Source of the DNA: JAHQVI01 sp963749875
GTDB lineage: Bacteria; Pseudomonadota; Alphaproteobacteria; Rhizobiales; Rhodomicrobiaceae
NCBI GenBank assembly: GCA_963749875.1
Contig: CAVVOX010000004.1
Span: 1 to 64,000, forward strand
DNA: 64,000 nt
Direction: 5' to 3'
Of the stretch, positions 36,698 to 46,453 are shown piece after piece; position 1 is the first letter of the stretch, and each line of letters begins with the position of its first letter. The notes below the pieces were generated by a model. It was not told where the DNA came from and did not search any database. It saw nothing but the letters and a program-made list of their open reading frames with translations. The translations under genes were made by a program, and so were the position numbers.

Positions 36698-38530
36698 TTA
36701 TTGCTTCAGCTTTGCAGCTTTCTCCGCGTCATACCACCAGGTGTCAAGCACGCCGCGCGCATATTTTGGCTTGGTCTCAGGCCAGGAGAAACGGTCCCAG
36801 AAGGCCAGATGATGCGCGGCCTTGTACCATTGCGGAACCCAATAATGCTCCGCCCGCAGAACGCGGTCGAGCGCGTGGCATGCCGTACGCAGCTCCTCCC
36901 GGCTCTTGGCCTGCAGGATATGATCAATCAGCGCATCGACGGCCGGATTGGAAATGCCGGGCAGATTATAGCTGCCCTTGGTCTTTGCGGCCTCCGAACT
37001 CCAATAGTTGCGGATGACGGGCCCAGGCGTCTGCCCCAGAACGAAGCGCGACATGTCGACATCGAAATCGAAGTTCTTTTGCCGAACCTGATATTGTGCG
37101 GCATCGATAGGGCGGATCGACGCCTGGATGCCAAGTGCTTTCAGCTTCTCGACATAGAAGCCGAAAATTTTCTCAAGCCCCGGATCTTCCATGAGAAGCT
37201 CGATCGTCAGAGGCTCGCCTTTTTCGTTCACGCGGACACCGCGGTCATTCACGGTCCAGCCCGCCTCGCGCAGCAGCTTCGATGCGGTCGAAAGCTGGCG
37301 GCGGTCGCGGCCGCTGCCGTTGCTCACCGGCGGCGTATATGGCTCGCCGAACACCTCTGCCGGAAGCTGATCGCGAAACGGCTCCAAAAGCTTCTGCTCC
37401 GCTTCGGTCGGTTTGCCTTTTGCCTCCAGATCGGAGTTTACGAAATAGCTGGTCGTCCGCTTATAGAGCCCATAGAACAGGTTCTTGTTCGTCCACTCGA
37501 AGTCGAACGCATAGTCGAGCGCCTTGCGCACACGGCGGTCGGAGAATTTGTCCCGGCGGGTATTGATGAAGAAGCCCTGTGCACCACCCGGCCGGTCGTC
37601 AGGCAGCGTCAGGCGAATGATGCGGCCATCGGCAACCTGCGGGATGTCATATTCCGTCGCCCAGCTCTTTGAGGTGAATTCCTCGCGCAGATCATATGCG
37701 CCGGCCTTGAAGGCTTCGAGCCCGGCCGTTCGGTCGCGGAAATATTCGTAGCGGATCTCGTCGAAATTCCAGCGTCCGCGATTGACCGGCAGATCCTTCG
37801 CCCAATAATCCGGCCTGCGCTTATAGGCGATATAGGTGCCGGTTTTGTAATCGCCGATCTCGTAAGGGCCGGAGCCCATCGGCGCATTGAGCGAGGGCTT
37901 GTAGAAGTCCTTACCCTCATAGGAGGCTTTCGAAACGATCGGCAGTCCGGCGACCGTCAGCGGCAGATCGCGCAGATTTTCGCCTTCAAATTCAAACCGA
38001 ACCGTGTGCGGATCGAGCGCCTCGGCTTTGACGACATCGCGCAGGCCCGTCGAATATTGCGGATGCGCTTTGACCGGGTCGCGCAGCTTCTCGAAGCTGA
38101 AGACCACATCGTCTGCGGTCACCGGAGAGCCGTCACGGAATTTCGCCTCCGGGCGCAGATAGAAGGTCACCGACCGCTTATCGTCGGCGAGCTCCGCCGC
38201 CTTGGCGATCAGGCCGTACATCGCGTCGGGCTCGTCATTGGCCCGCGTCATCAGACTGTCGAACAGAAGGTCGAGCCCCTGCGCCGCATCGTCGCGAATG
38301 ACGAAAGGATTGAAGCTGTTGAAAGTCAGCACCGAGCTGGTGCCGATCGTCGAGATCCGGCCGCCTTTCGGCGCATCCGGATTGACGTAATCGAAATGCT
38401 TGAAAACGACCGGGTATTTCAGGTCGCCGAACGCCGACAGGCCGTGCGTCTTCTCTGCGGTGTGGGCCGGGATCGCGAGCAGGCAGCTAAGCGCCACCGA
38501 AATGAGAAATGTCTGACCCGGTTTCTTCAC
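36698..38530 (-). CDS. yejA: YejA-like periplasmic oligopeptide-binding protein 1
   Basis: A 610-residue extracellular solute-binding protein, family 5. It starts with a GTG at 38530 and a Sec signal peptide (KKPGQTFLISVALSCLLAIPAHTA). Mature-domain blocks are GDLKYPVVFKHFDYVNPDAPKGG, AEPDAMYGLIAKAAEL-like text, YAFDFEWTNKNLFYGLY and the C-terminal WWYDAEKAAKLKQ. It delivers peptides to YejBEF. A longer frame exists upstream but overlaps the preceding gene and lacks a signal peptide at its start. The second binding protein of the operon lies 34 bp upstream. Confidence 0.92.
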   Translation of the reverse strand: MKKPGQTFLISVALSCLLAIPAHTAEKTHGLSAFGDLKYPVVFKHFDYVNPDAPKGGRISTIGTSSVLTFNSFNPFVIRDDAAQGLDLLFDSLMTRANDEPDAMYGLIAKAAELADDKRSVTFYLRPEAKFRDGSPVTADDVVFSFEKLRDPVKAHPQYSTGLRDVVKAEALDPHTVRFEFEGENLRDLPLTVAGLPIVSKASYEGKDFYKPSLNAPMGSGPYEIGDYKTGTYIAYKRRPDYWAKDLPVNRGRWNFDEIRYEYFRDRTAGLEAFKAGAYDLREEFTSKSWATEYDIPQVADGRIIRLTLPDDRPGGAQGFFINTRRDKFSDRRVRKALDYAFDFEWTNKNLFYGLYKRTTSYFVNSDLEAKGKPTEAEQKLLEPFRDQLPAEVFGEPYTPPVSNGSGRDRRQLSTASKLLREAGWTVNDRGVRVNEKGEPLTIELLMEDPGLEKIFGFYVEKLKALGIQASIRPIDAAQYQVRQKNFDFDVDMSRFVLGQTPGPVIRNYWSSEAAKTKGSYNLPGISNPAVDALIDHILQAKSREELRTACHALDRVLRAEHYWVPQWYKAAHHLAFWDRFSWPETKPKYARGVLDTWWYDAEKAAKLKQ

Positions 38531-38564
38531 AATGCGAATGACCCATTCTCTGCTGGATACGCGA

Positions 38565-40410
38565 TCAGTTGGACGCAAGTTTCGCCGCTTTTGCCTCGTC
38601 ATACCACCAAACGGTCGGGAATCCGACGGTGCGCGACGGCAGCGTCTCCGGATGGGAGTACTTGTCCCAGTAGGCGATGCGCTCATTGGGCGCATAGAAC
38701 TGCGGAACCACATAGAAATTCCACAGAAGCACGCGATCGAGCGCGCGGCATGCGGCGACCAGTTCCTCCCGGTCGTTGGCGAAGATGATCCGGTCGATCA
38801 GCTTGTCGACAGCCGGGTTCTTGATCCCGATCGTGTTCCGGCTGCCCGGACGGTCCGCGGCTTCCGATCCCCAGAAATCGCGCTGCTCGTTGCCCGGCGA
38901 TTCCGACTGCGGGAAGCGTCGGTAATGATGTCGAAATCGAACTCGTTGACCCTGGCCTGATATTGCGCAGCGTCGATGACCCTGATCGAAACGCGGACGC
39001 CAATTTCTCCAGCGCCTGCTTGAAGGGTGTGACGATGCGAACGAAATCGGGCTGCACGAGCAGGAATTCCACGCTCAGCGGCTCGCCTGTTTTGGTGTTG
39101 GTCAGAACGCCGCCTTTGACCTGCCAGCCGGCTTCCTTCATCAGGCGGACGGCCTGACGCAGGTTCCGCCGGTCGACCAGGGACCGGTCATCATTGATGG
39201 GGTTCTTATACTCGGTCGTGAAGACCTCTGGCGGGATCTGATCTCTCAGCGGCTCCAGGATTTCGAGCTCCTTGCCTTCCGGCAGGCCTTTCGCGGCAAG
39301 CTCGGTGTTCTCGAAGAAACTGGAGACCCGCTCATACTGGCCGTAGAACAGGTTCTTGTTCATCCATTCGAAATTGAACATCAGGCCGAAAGCCTGGCGA
39401 ACGCGCGGATCGGCGAATTTTGAACGCCGCGTATTCATGACGAAGGCCTGCATCGGTTGAGGATTCTTCAGATGAATATCGCCGCGCTTGACGACTTTGC
39501 CCGATGTAGCGGCCGGAAAATCATAGGCGGTCGCCCAGCTCTTTGCGGAATTCTCGGTGAAGAAGTCGATCTTTCCGGCCTTGAAGGCTTCGAAGGAAAC
39601 CTGGCGGTCGCCGAAATATTCGTAGCGCACCGTATCGAAATTGTTCTGGCCCACATTCACAGGCAAATCGGCGGCCCAGTAATCCTTCACGCGCTCATAG
39701 GCTATATAACGGCCGGGCTCGAAGGAGGCGATGCGATACGGCCCGCTGCCGAGCGGGACGTCGAGCCAGGTCCGGCCCGGATCGTGCGCCGCACCGCCAT
39801 CGCCCTCGTAGAAATGCTTGGGCAAGATGGTCAGCTGACCCACGATCTGCGGTAGCTCGCGATTGTTCTTCTGATCGAAAGTAAACGTCACCTGATTATC
39901 GCCGCTCTTCTCGGCTTTGATGACGTTCTTATAGTAGAACGCTCTCTGCGGGTTGTATTCCTTGAAGGCATTCAGGCTGAAAATGACGTCTTCCGGTGTG
40001 ATCGGTTTTCCGTCATGCCAGCGAGCCTCTTCGCGCAGCTTATAGGTGACTGACGAATAGTCGGCGGGATAAGACACCCACTCGGCAATTTGCGAGTATT
40101 CCGCGGACGGCTCGTCGAAACTTGGGGCCATAAGTTGCTCATAGATCAGCCCAAGCCCGGCCGCCTTATTCCCTTTATAGGGGATGGCATTGAAGCTGTC
40201 GAAAGTGCCTATCGCGCGCAGACGCGCGGAGCCGCTTTTCGGCGCATCGGGGGTCACATAGTCGAAGTGCTTGAAATCAGGCCCGTATTTCGGCGTCCCG
40301 ATCAGCGAAGTGGCATGCCGCTTCTCATCGGCCTGAGCGCTGACGGTCAATGCCAAGAGTATTGCGACAAAACCGATGAAATTCAGGATAGGGCGCATCC
40401 AAGTCATCAT
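38565..40410 (-). pseudogene. YejA-like binding protein 2 with two one-base deletions
   Basis: A second family-5 binding protein with signal peptide (RPILNFIGFVAILLALTVSAQA) and the same blocks as its neighbour (GPDFKHFDYVTPDAPKSG, FNFEWMNKNLFYGQYE). The frame is lost at about 38998 (one G missing in a TTGGGCGTC context) and again near 38920 (one base missing before TTCCCGCAG). Restoring both gives a 615-residue protein ending WWYDEAKAAKLASN at 38565. It may be a real mutation or assembly error. Tandem paralogues probably give the importer two ligand ranges. This is the promoter-proximal gene of the operon. Confidence 0.85.
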
Positions 40411-40435
40411 GGGTGAAATCCGATGTGTTGCCGTT

Positions 40436-40513
40436 CTAGTGTCCCGATTCCGAAGTTCGCCCTCTCGTCTCGGCACTCTCCGCAGCGAACTTCGGAATCT
40501 CAAGGGACACTAG
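40436..40513. repeat. MITE-like palindrome 1, 78 bp
   Basis: Starts CTAGTGTCCC and ends GGGACACTAG. Both arms continue into ATTCCGAAGTTCGC and its complement, with a 4-base difference between arms. The whole is an almost complete inverted repeat around a short spacer. It carries no coding capacity and lies upstream of the yej operon, as expected for a non-autonomous mobile element. Confidence 0.75.
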
Positions 40514-40528
40514 CCTATTGATAGTACT

Positions 40529-40599
40529 TGTGTGATTCAGATCCAGAAGTTCGTTCGGCGACTGCTGCGAGGCATGACGAACGTCTGGATCATCACACG
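40529..40599. repeat. MITE-like palindrome 2, 71 bp
   Basis: Inverted arms TGTGTGAT...GATCCAGAAGTTCG and CGAACGTCTGGATC...ATCACACGA face each other across a ~20-bp spacer. It lies 15 bp from palindrome 1, is similar in size, and shares the AAGTTCG core. The rest of the gap to the cytochrome gene (40600-40821) shows no other feature. Confidence 0.65.
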
Positions 40600-40821
40600 A
40601 GTTGGCGTCATATTTGGGCATTCGCATTTAGAATGCGGGTAGGCAATTCCAAGACCAAGTTAAAATTCTTTCATGCGGCGCGGCGGACGCTTCGAGGACG
40701 CTGCCGCGTGCGTATTGTTCCGGGGAGAACGGAAGAATTGATGCGCGTTCGAAGCGGGACGCAAACCGCCGGGCCAGATTCCCGGCGCCGGCGGTATTGC
40801 CAAGAGCAGCGCGGCCCCCGA

Positions 40822-41616
40822 TCAGTTCTGAGCAGGGACTGTCGAGGCAGCGTCAGGACTATTGGCGGGCGCCGTCGTATCAGCCGCGGCCTTGGCCTCA
40901 CCTTGGTTCGACGCGGCCCCGAGCTGTTCGGCGGGCGTGGCGCTCTGTTGCGTCGCTGCCTGACCGGTTGCGGCACTCGCCTGTCCATCCGATGCCGACG
41001 CCTTCTTCGCAGCGCCTTTACTGGCGGCGGTGGATGCGCCGTCTTCCGCAGCCGGGGCAGATGCGGCCTTCAACTCTTCGGGAAGCGGCGGCGCGTCGGG
41101 GCTGATCGACCGCAAATAAGCGATCACATCAGCGCGGTCGCTATCCTTCTTTATACCGGCAAATGACATCTTGGTGCCGGACACGCAGTCCCTCGGCTTT
41201 GCGATGAAGCAGTTCAGCTTCTCATAGTCCCAAGTGCCGCCGAATTCCTTGAGTGCAGGGGAATAGGCAAACCCTTCGTGGCTGGCAACCGGCCGGCCGA
41301 CGATGCCGTGCAGGTTGGGCCCGATCTTATTGGCCCCACCCTCATCGAAGGTGTGGCACGCAGCGCACTTCTTGGCCTGTTTCGCGCCTGCGTCGGCACT
41401 GGCCTGGTGCAACAGCGTCGCCAGCGGCACTTCAGGAGCGGCTTTGGACGGCGCCCCGCCTGCTGCTCCGCCCTCCGTCATCGCGGCATGTTCGGACGGC
41501 GCTTCGGGCTCTCCGCCGCTTGGATAGATGATGTTAATGAACGTATTTGTGCCGAAGAGGACAAGCAATGACGCCAGGATCGCCCCCGCGACCATATTCA
41601 CCAGCCATTTATCCAT
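40822..41616 (-). CDS. cycM: Membrane-anchored cytochrome c (CycM-like)
   Basis: A 264-residue c-type cytochrome. An uncleaved N-terminal helix (MVAGAILASLLVLFGTNTFI) anchors it to the periplasmic side of the membrane. The heme site KCAACHTF lies near residue 84, followed by GPNLHGIVGR and the distal Met in GTKMSFAGI. It resembles rhizobial CycM, which carries electrons from the bc1 complex to aa3 oxidase. Odd: after residue ~185 there is an 80-residue Ala/Ser/Gln-rich low-complexity tail absent from CycM, presumably a flexible periplasmic extension. Confidence 0.85.
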   Translation of the reverse strand: MDKWLVNMVAGAILASLLVLFGTNTFINIIYPSGGEPEAPSEHAAMTEGGAAGGAPSKAAPEVPLATLLHQASADAGAKQAKKCAACHTFDEGGANKIGPNLHGIVGRPVASHEGFAYSPALKEFGGTWDYEKLNCFIAKPRDCVSGTKMSFAGIKKDSDRADVIAYLRSISPDAPPLPEELKAASAPAAEDGASTAASKGAAKKASASDGQASAATGQAATQQSATPAEQLGAASNQGEAKAAADTTAPANSPDAASTVPAQN

Positions 41617-41817
41617 AAGCCGCCCTTTCTTCTTGCCGGCGCTTCGTTGAAAAGGTTACGAAGCCGACCTTACCCGATTGGAAGAATTTTCCTGCTTGCC
41701 AATACGATAGCTGTTGGCGCAGAAAAAGCCCACAGAGGGGGCGAATTGTCTCAGCCACATAAGCGACGGCCCGCAAAACTCGCATTTCAGGCTGAATAAG
41801 AGGGAAAGGACGCCCGA

Positions 41818-42582
41818 ATGGCAAGGCCTTTAATCGTGATTCCCGCAAGGATCGGTGCAACCCGGCTTCCCCGGAAGCCGCTTGCGGACATCGCCGGGGA
41901 GCCGATGATCGTCCATGTCTGGCGAAATGCTTTGGAAGCAGGCGCAGGCGACGTGGTCGTGGCGACCAATTCGCTGGACATCGCCGTGGCCGTCGAAAAA
42001 GCCGGCGGGCGCCCGGTCATGACGCGCAGCGATCATCCGAGCGGCTCGGACCGCGTGTTCGAGGCCGCGAATCTGGTCGATCCTGACGGTGACATCGATG
42101 TCATCGTGAATGTCCAGGGGGATCAGCCGGTTCTCGCCCCCTCGCTCATCCGGGACTGTCTGGCGCCGCTCGACGATCCGGCCGTCGATATCGCCACCGT
42201 TGCCGCCATGCTGACCGATCCGGCATGCGTGATGGAGCCGAGCGTCGTGAAGATGGTCGGGACGCCGGCCGGCACGCCGGAAGTCTTCCGTGCGCTCTAT
42301 TTTACCCGTGCGCCCGCGCCGTTCGGGCCGGGCCCGCTCTATCAGCATATCGGGCTCTACGCCTATCGCCGCGACGTGCTCGCGCAGTTCGTACAGATGG
42401 CGCCCTCGCCGCTCGAGAAACGCGAAAAGCTCGAACAGCTTCGCGCGCTCGAGGCGGGAATGCGCATCGACGTCAAACGCGTCGAAAGCGTGCCGATCAG
42501 TGTCGATACGCCGGACGATCTGGAAAAGGTACGCGCCTATTTCGCAGCCGCCGGTCAAGCGCGCGCCGCAGCCGCTTCTTAA
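41818..42582 (+). CDS. kdsB: CMP-KDO synthetase
   Basis: A 254-residue 3-deoxy-manno-octulosonate cytidylyltransferase, which activates KDO for lipopolysaccharide inner-core synthesis in the cytoplasm. Motifs are VIPARIGATRLPRKPLADI at the N-terminus (CTP binding), TRSDHPSGSDRVFE, VNVQGDQPVLAP and YQHIGLYAYRRD, with VDTPDDLEKVR near the end. Length is typical. The gene is followed 17 bp later by pheA, probably in one transcript. Confidence 0.95.
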   Translation: MARPLIVIPARIGATRLPRKPLADIAGEPMIVHVWRNALEAGAGDVVVATNSLDIAVAVEKAGGRPVMTRSDHPSGSDRVFEAANLVDPDGDIDVIVNVQGDQPVLAPSLIRDCLAPLDDPAVDIATVAAMLTDPACVMEPSVVKMVGTPAGTPEVFRALYFTRAPAPFGPGPLYQHIGLYAYRRDVLAQFVQMAPSPLEKREKLEQLRALEAGMRIDVKRVESVPISVDTPDDLEKVRAYFAAAGQARAAAAS

Positions 42583-42598
42583 AGGTCGTGAGCCGACA

Positions 42599-43522
42599 AT
42601 GTCTTCCGCCAAGCACAGAACCAGAACGAAATCCGGGCCATCGAAGACCAAGCCCGCAAGCGTCGAGGCCAGGAACATCATTCTGTTCCAGGGCGAGCCG
42701 GGTGCGAATTCGCATCTTGCCTGTCGGAACGCCTATCCTGATATGGAGCCGGTCGCCTGCGCAACGTTCGAGGATGCGATCTCCGGCGTGCGCCAGGGGC
42801 AGGCGCGTTACGCGCTGATCCCGATCGAGAACTCGGTCGCGGGGCGGGTCGCCGATGTCCATCACCTGCTGCCGGAGTCGGATCTCTTCATCGTCGGCGA
42901 GCATTTCGAGCGGATTTCGCACCAGCTTATGGCGCTGCCGGGCGCAAAGCTGGAAGAGCTGAAAACCGTTCACAGCCATACCCACGCGCTGGGCCAATGC
43001 CGGAAGGTGATCCGCGAACTTGGCCTGAGAACGGTCACGGAGGCCGACACGGCAGGGGCCGCGCGTCAGGTCGCGGAACAGCGGGACAAGACGCAGGCGG
43101 CCATCGCCTCGAAGCTGGCCGCGGAAATCTACGGGCTGGAGATCCTGCGCAGCGATATCGAGGACGCCGCACACAACACGACCCGCTTCATTACATTGTC
43201 CGCGGATCGCGACGACGCGCCACCCGGCAACGGGCCGGTGATGACCAGCTTCATCTTCCGCGTCCGCAACGTCCCGGCCGCGCTCTATAAGGCGCTGGGC
43301 GGTTTCGCGACCAACGGCGTGAACATGACGAAGCTGGAATCCTACATGGTCGAGGGCAATTTCTGGGCGGCGATGTTCTATGCCGACATTGAGGGCCACC
43401 CCGAAGACCGCATGGTGAAACTTGCTCTGGAGGAATGCCAGTTTTTCTCGTCCGAGTTCCGCATCGTCGGTGTCTATCCCTCAAGCCCGTTCCGCGCGCA
43501 AAACCGCTCTGACACCTCGTGA
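42599..43522 (+). CDS. pheA: Prephenate dehydratase
   Basis: A 307-residue monofunctional prephenate dehydratase that makes phenylpyruvate for phenylalanine synthesis. The catalytic domain has FQGEPGANSHLACR, the IPIENSVAGRVADVHHLL block, and DTAGAARQVAE. The conserved TRF triplet is in AHNTTRFITLS near residue 200. The C-terminal ACT domain (SFIFRVRNVPAALYKAL, NMTKLESYM) binds phenylalanine for feedback inhibition. An N-terminal extension of about 28 basic residues precedes the domain. No chorismate mutase domain is fused. Confidence 0.95.
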   Translation: MSSAKHRTRTKSGPSKTKPASVEARNIILFQGEPGANSHLACRNAYPDMEPVACATFEDAISGVRQGQARYALIPIENSVAGRVADVHHLLPESDLFIVGEHFERISHQLMALPGAKLEELKTVHSHTHALGQCRKVIRELGLRTVTEADTAGAARQVAEQRDKTQAAIASKLAAEIYGLEILRSDIEDAAHNTTRFITLSADRDDAPPGNGPVMTSFIFRVRNVPAALYKALGGFATNGVNMTKLESYMVEGNFWAAMFYADIEGHPEDRMVKLALEECQFFSSEFRIVGVYPSSPFRAQNRSDTS

Positions 43523-43615
43523 ATTTGGAGAGGGACGATTGGCCGCCCGAGGGTGGACACATTCGATAGCGATGCCACTTGCCGATCTGCGTTTGCGCGT
43601 GGCAGGCGGAACGGC

Positions 43616-44581
43616 TTAGCCCAGCTTTCCATCCGCAAAGGCGCGGATCAGCGTGTGCGAGATCGAAAGCGGCGGCGGCACGAACAAACCTTCCGGATGC
43701 CGGTGCCCGATCATCTCCCGGACTGTCTCGCGGGCAAACCAGCGCGCATCGACGATCTCGACCGGGTCCAGCGTCAGCTCCGTGGTGAGCGCTTCGCCCC
43801 AGCAGCCGACCATCAGGGAATGCGGAAAAGGCCAGGGCTGGCTGCCCACATAATCGACCCGCCCGACGCGCACGCCGACCTCTTCCATGATCTCGCGCCG
43901 CACGGCATTTTCGATGTCGTCGCCCGGCTCCACGAAGCCGGCGAGGACCGAGTACATTTTCTCCGGAAAGCGCGGCTCATTGCCGAGCAGGCATTTGTCA
44001 TCCGAGGTGATCAGCATGATCACGGCCGGATCGGACCTCGGAAAATGGTTCTGTCCGCAGGCCCAGCATTCGCGCCGCCAGCCGCCGTCGCGAATGTCGG
44101 TGCGCGCGCCGCAGCGGCCGCAGCAGCGATGCGTCGCATGCCAGCAGGCGAGGCTTCGCGCCTGTGCCGCCAGCGTCAGCTGCTCGGGCGGCATATCGCT
44201 CTGATTGGCGAGCGTGCGAAGATCAACGAGCGGCGCAAAGCGATCCGCCCCATCTGGTATCCCGGCGGCATCGGCTTGCGACAGGGCGACGGCCAGGATG
44301 GGCGCGCCATCGTCCTGGCTGCCGAGAAAAAACGCCTCCTCCGTCCTGATCCCCAAGGCCTCGAGATCCTTCGCGGAGAATTCGCGCAGCCGCGTATTGG
44401 TCCGGTCGTCGTCGGAGAGAACGGCGAGCTTCAGATCGAGCAGCACATGATATCGCGCTTGCGGCGATATCCGCTGCTCATCGAGCCAGGCATCGTCGCG
44501 CCGTTTCTCGCCGACGCGATTGAGCCGGCTCTGCGCAGCAATATGACGGATGTCGATACGGGACGGTTGAATCGCGATCAT
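43616..44581 (-). CDS. nudC: NADH pyrophosphatase / NAD-RNA decapping hydrolase NudC
   Basis: A 321-residue Nudix enzyme. Four zinc ligands occur in HRCCGRCGARTDI and RECWACGQNHFPR. The Nudix box is GFVEPGDDIENAVRREIM with EEVGV following. The NudC signature SQPWPFPHSLMVG follows it. The enzyme cleaves NADH and can remove NAD caps from RNA. The frame starts with ATG three bases after the stop of the upstream patatin-like gene, so the two are probably cotranscribed. Confidence 0.94.
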   Translation of the reverse strand: MIAIQPSRIDIRHIAAQSRLNRVGEKRRDDAWLDEQRISPQARYHVLLDLKLAVLSDDDRTNTRLREFSAKDLEALGIRTEEAFFLGSQDDGAPILAVALSQADAAGIPDGADRFAPLVDLRTLANQSDMPPEQLTLAAQARSLACWHATHRCCGRCGARTDIRDGGWRRECWACGQNHFPRSDPAVIMLITSDDKCLLGNEPRFPEKMYSVLAGFVEPGDDIENAVRREIMEEVGVRVGRVDYVGSQPWPFPHSLMVGCWGEALTTELTLDPVEIVDARWFARETVREMIGHRHPEGLFVPPPLSISHTLIRAFADGKLG

Positions 44582-44584
44582 CGC

Positions 44585-46453
44585 TCAGGCCGAGGGAATT
44601 GCGGCAATAAGCGGTAGATTGCCAGCCGCGGCGCGCTTTTCAAGTTCATTCAGCGCCCATTGATAGCTGAGGTCTTTGAGCCGGCTGTGTTCGCGCCAGG
44701 CCATCACGTCGATCCCGGCCGGAATCGGAGCGGAGAGCAGCATATCGAGCGGCCCGAGCCAATCGGTTTCGTCGCCGGCGCGCTCATTGGCTGCGACCAG
44801 CATGGTCTCGAAGGACGGCAGCTGTGGGCCCTCCGGCGCCGCTTGCCAGGGCAGGCGCCAGCGCATCTGCTTCTGCCAGGCCGGCAGATCCCGATAGCGG
44901 ATCGGCGACTGCCCGAAGGCGGGAAGGTGCGGTCTGGCGATGACGTTCGGGCCGGAATTCAACCGGTGCAAGGGCTGCAGGGGCGGGGGATGGATCAGAC
45001 TGCCGTCGAGCAGCATCTGCCCCTCCTCATCGACAAAGGGCGGCAGGAGACCGGGGAAGGTCCAGTTCGACCGCACCGCGATCTGCATATTGCCGGCGGT
45101 ATGGATCAAAGGCTCGCCGGTCGAAAGATTGGCCGAGGCCGAGTAAAAGGGGACCGGGAGATCGGCAAGGTCCGTATCGGGGAAACGCTTCAGGATGAGG
45201 CGGTCGAGGGTGCGCTGATCATAGAGGCTGAGGCGGGGCCAGCTCTTGCGGCGCAACGCCCGGCGTTCGACCATCACCTCATTGATGAGCTGGTCCGTAT
45301 CGTCCGGGTCCATGCCCAGCGCCAGACAGGCGGCGATTGCCGTGCCCGCGCCGATGCCGCCGAAACAATCCGGCTCGAACCCCGAGGCTTGAACGGCCTT
45401 GAACGTGCCGAGGGCGGCAGCGCCGAAGACGCCTTGCCCGCTGGCGAAAAAGCCCGTCGACTGACCAAGAAGAAACCGGGCGAGGCGGTCGAAATCCTTT
45501 GCCTCATGCGGACGAATATGATGATGGGAGCGGACCGCGCGATATTCCAGCCAGCGGCGCGTGCCCGCGATTGCCGAACCGCGTCTCGGATCGTGAAAAA
45601 GCGCCAGCCGGCACGCATCCGCGCCGCGCAACTCGAAAGCCAACTCTTCGACCGGCCCGAGCGGAACCGGCGTGCCGAGCCGGCCTCCATCATGGGTGCC
45701 GATGAGGCAGATTTCGTCGGCTTCGGCGAGGGTGCGCTCGGTCCAGGGCGTCGGTTCGGCGTCGGCAAGCAGGATGACGACGTCGAAGCGGTTCTCCTGC
45801 TCCTTCAGCCAGTGCACCACCTGCGGATCGTCGAGCGCGATGCCGCCCGGCTTGTCCTGGCCAAGCCCTTCCGATGACAGGATCTGGCATTCCGCCCGCT
45901 GTTCGATAGCGGCCGAGAGGCGGTCGGCAAAATTCGGCGGAAGAGGCTCGCCGCCCGCGGGGCAAATCGCCAGCGATCGCGCGCGGTTCGCCACGAGTCG
46001 GGGCCGGGCACGGGCACGCGGCTTGTTGTCATTTTGGACAAGGCTGCGGAGAACGCCCTCCCAGACCTCGGGCGCGCTCCGCGCAATCGACTCAAAACTC
46101 TCCCAGTCAAGCTTCAGGACGATGCTGCTGCGCGCCGCGGTGATGCTGGTGTTCTGCGCCTCGCGCGCGAAGAACGCCTTTTCGGCGAGGACGGCGCCCG
46201 GTCCCAGATCCGCCCAAGCGGGATCGCTGATATATTGCGTCGTGCGGAAGCGCCCCGACGTGACGACATAAAGCGCATCCGGCACATCGCCGGCTTTCAC
46301 CAGCGTCTTGCCGCGCTCGATCGTTTGAAGGTGACACTCGGCGTAAAGACGTTTGAGGGCGCTCTCCGACATCGCCTCGAAGGCGCGCACGCCCCTCAGC
46401 CAGTCCGCCGGTGATTTGTGCCTCAGTCGTTCCGTTCCCGCCATGCCCGCCAT
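44585..46453 (-). CDS. Patatin-like protein with cyclic-nucleotide-binding domain
   Basis: A 622-residue cytoplasmic or peripheral-membrane protein. Residues ~20-140 form a Crp-like cNMP-binding domain (LVKAGDVPDALYVVTSGRFR). A middle region has a fold like the NTE-type regulatory segment. Residues ~340-520 form a patatin domain with the oxyanion-loop region GGIGAGTAIAACLALG and the catalytic-Asp motif LLDGSLI. In active patatins the nucleophile motif is GxSxG; here it reads G-I-G-A-G, so the serine appears to be missing. It is therefore related to NTE/RssA phospholipases but probably not a normal lipase. nudC follows immediately. Confidence 0.8.
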   Translation of the reverse strand: MAGMAGTERLRHKSPADWLRGVRAFEAMSESALKRLYAECHLQTIERGKTLVKAGDVPDALYVVTSGRFRTTQYISDPAWADLGPGAVLAEKAFFAREAQNTSITAARSSIVLKLDWESFESIARSAPEVWEGVLRSLVQNDNKPRARARPRLVANRARSLAICPAGGEPLPPNFADRLSAAIEQRAECQILSSEGLGQDKPGGIALDDPQVVHWLKEQENRFDVVILLADAEPTPWTERTLAEADEICLIGTHDGGRLGTPVPLGPVEELAFELRGADACRLALFHDPRRGSAIAGTRRWLEYRAVRSHHHIRPHEAKDFDRLARFLLGQSTGFFASGQGVFGAAALGTFKAVQASGFEPDCFGGIGAGTAIAACLALGMDPDDTDQLINEVMVERRALRRKSWPRLSLYDQRTLDRLILKRFPDTDLADLPVPFYSASANLSTGEPLIHTAGNMQIAVRSNWTFPGLLPPFVDEEGQMLLDGSLIHPPPLQPLHRLNSGPNVIARPHLPAFGQSPIRYRDLPAWQKQMRWRLPWQAAPEGPQLPSFETMLVAANERAGDETDWLGPLDMLLSAPIPAGIDVMAWREHSRLKDLSYQWALNELEKRAAAGNLPLIAAIPSA

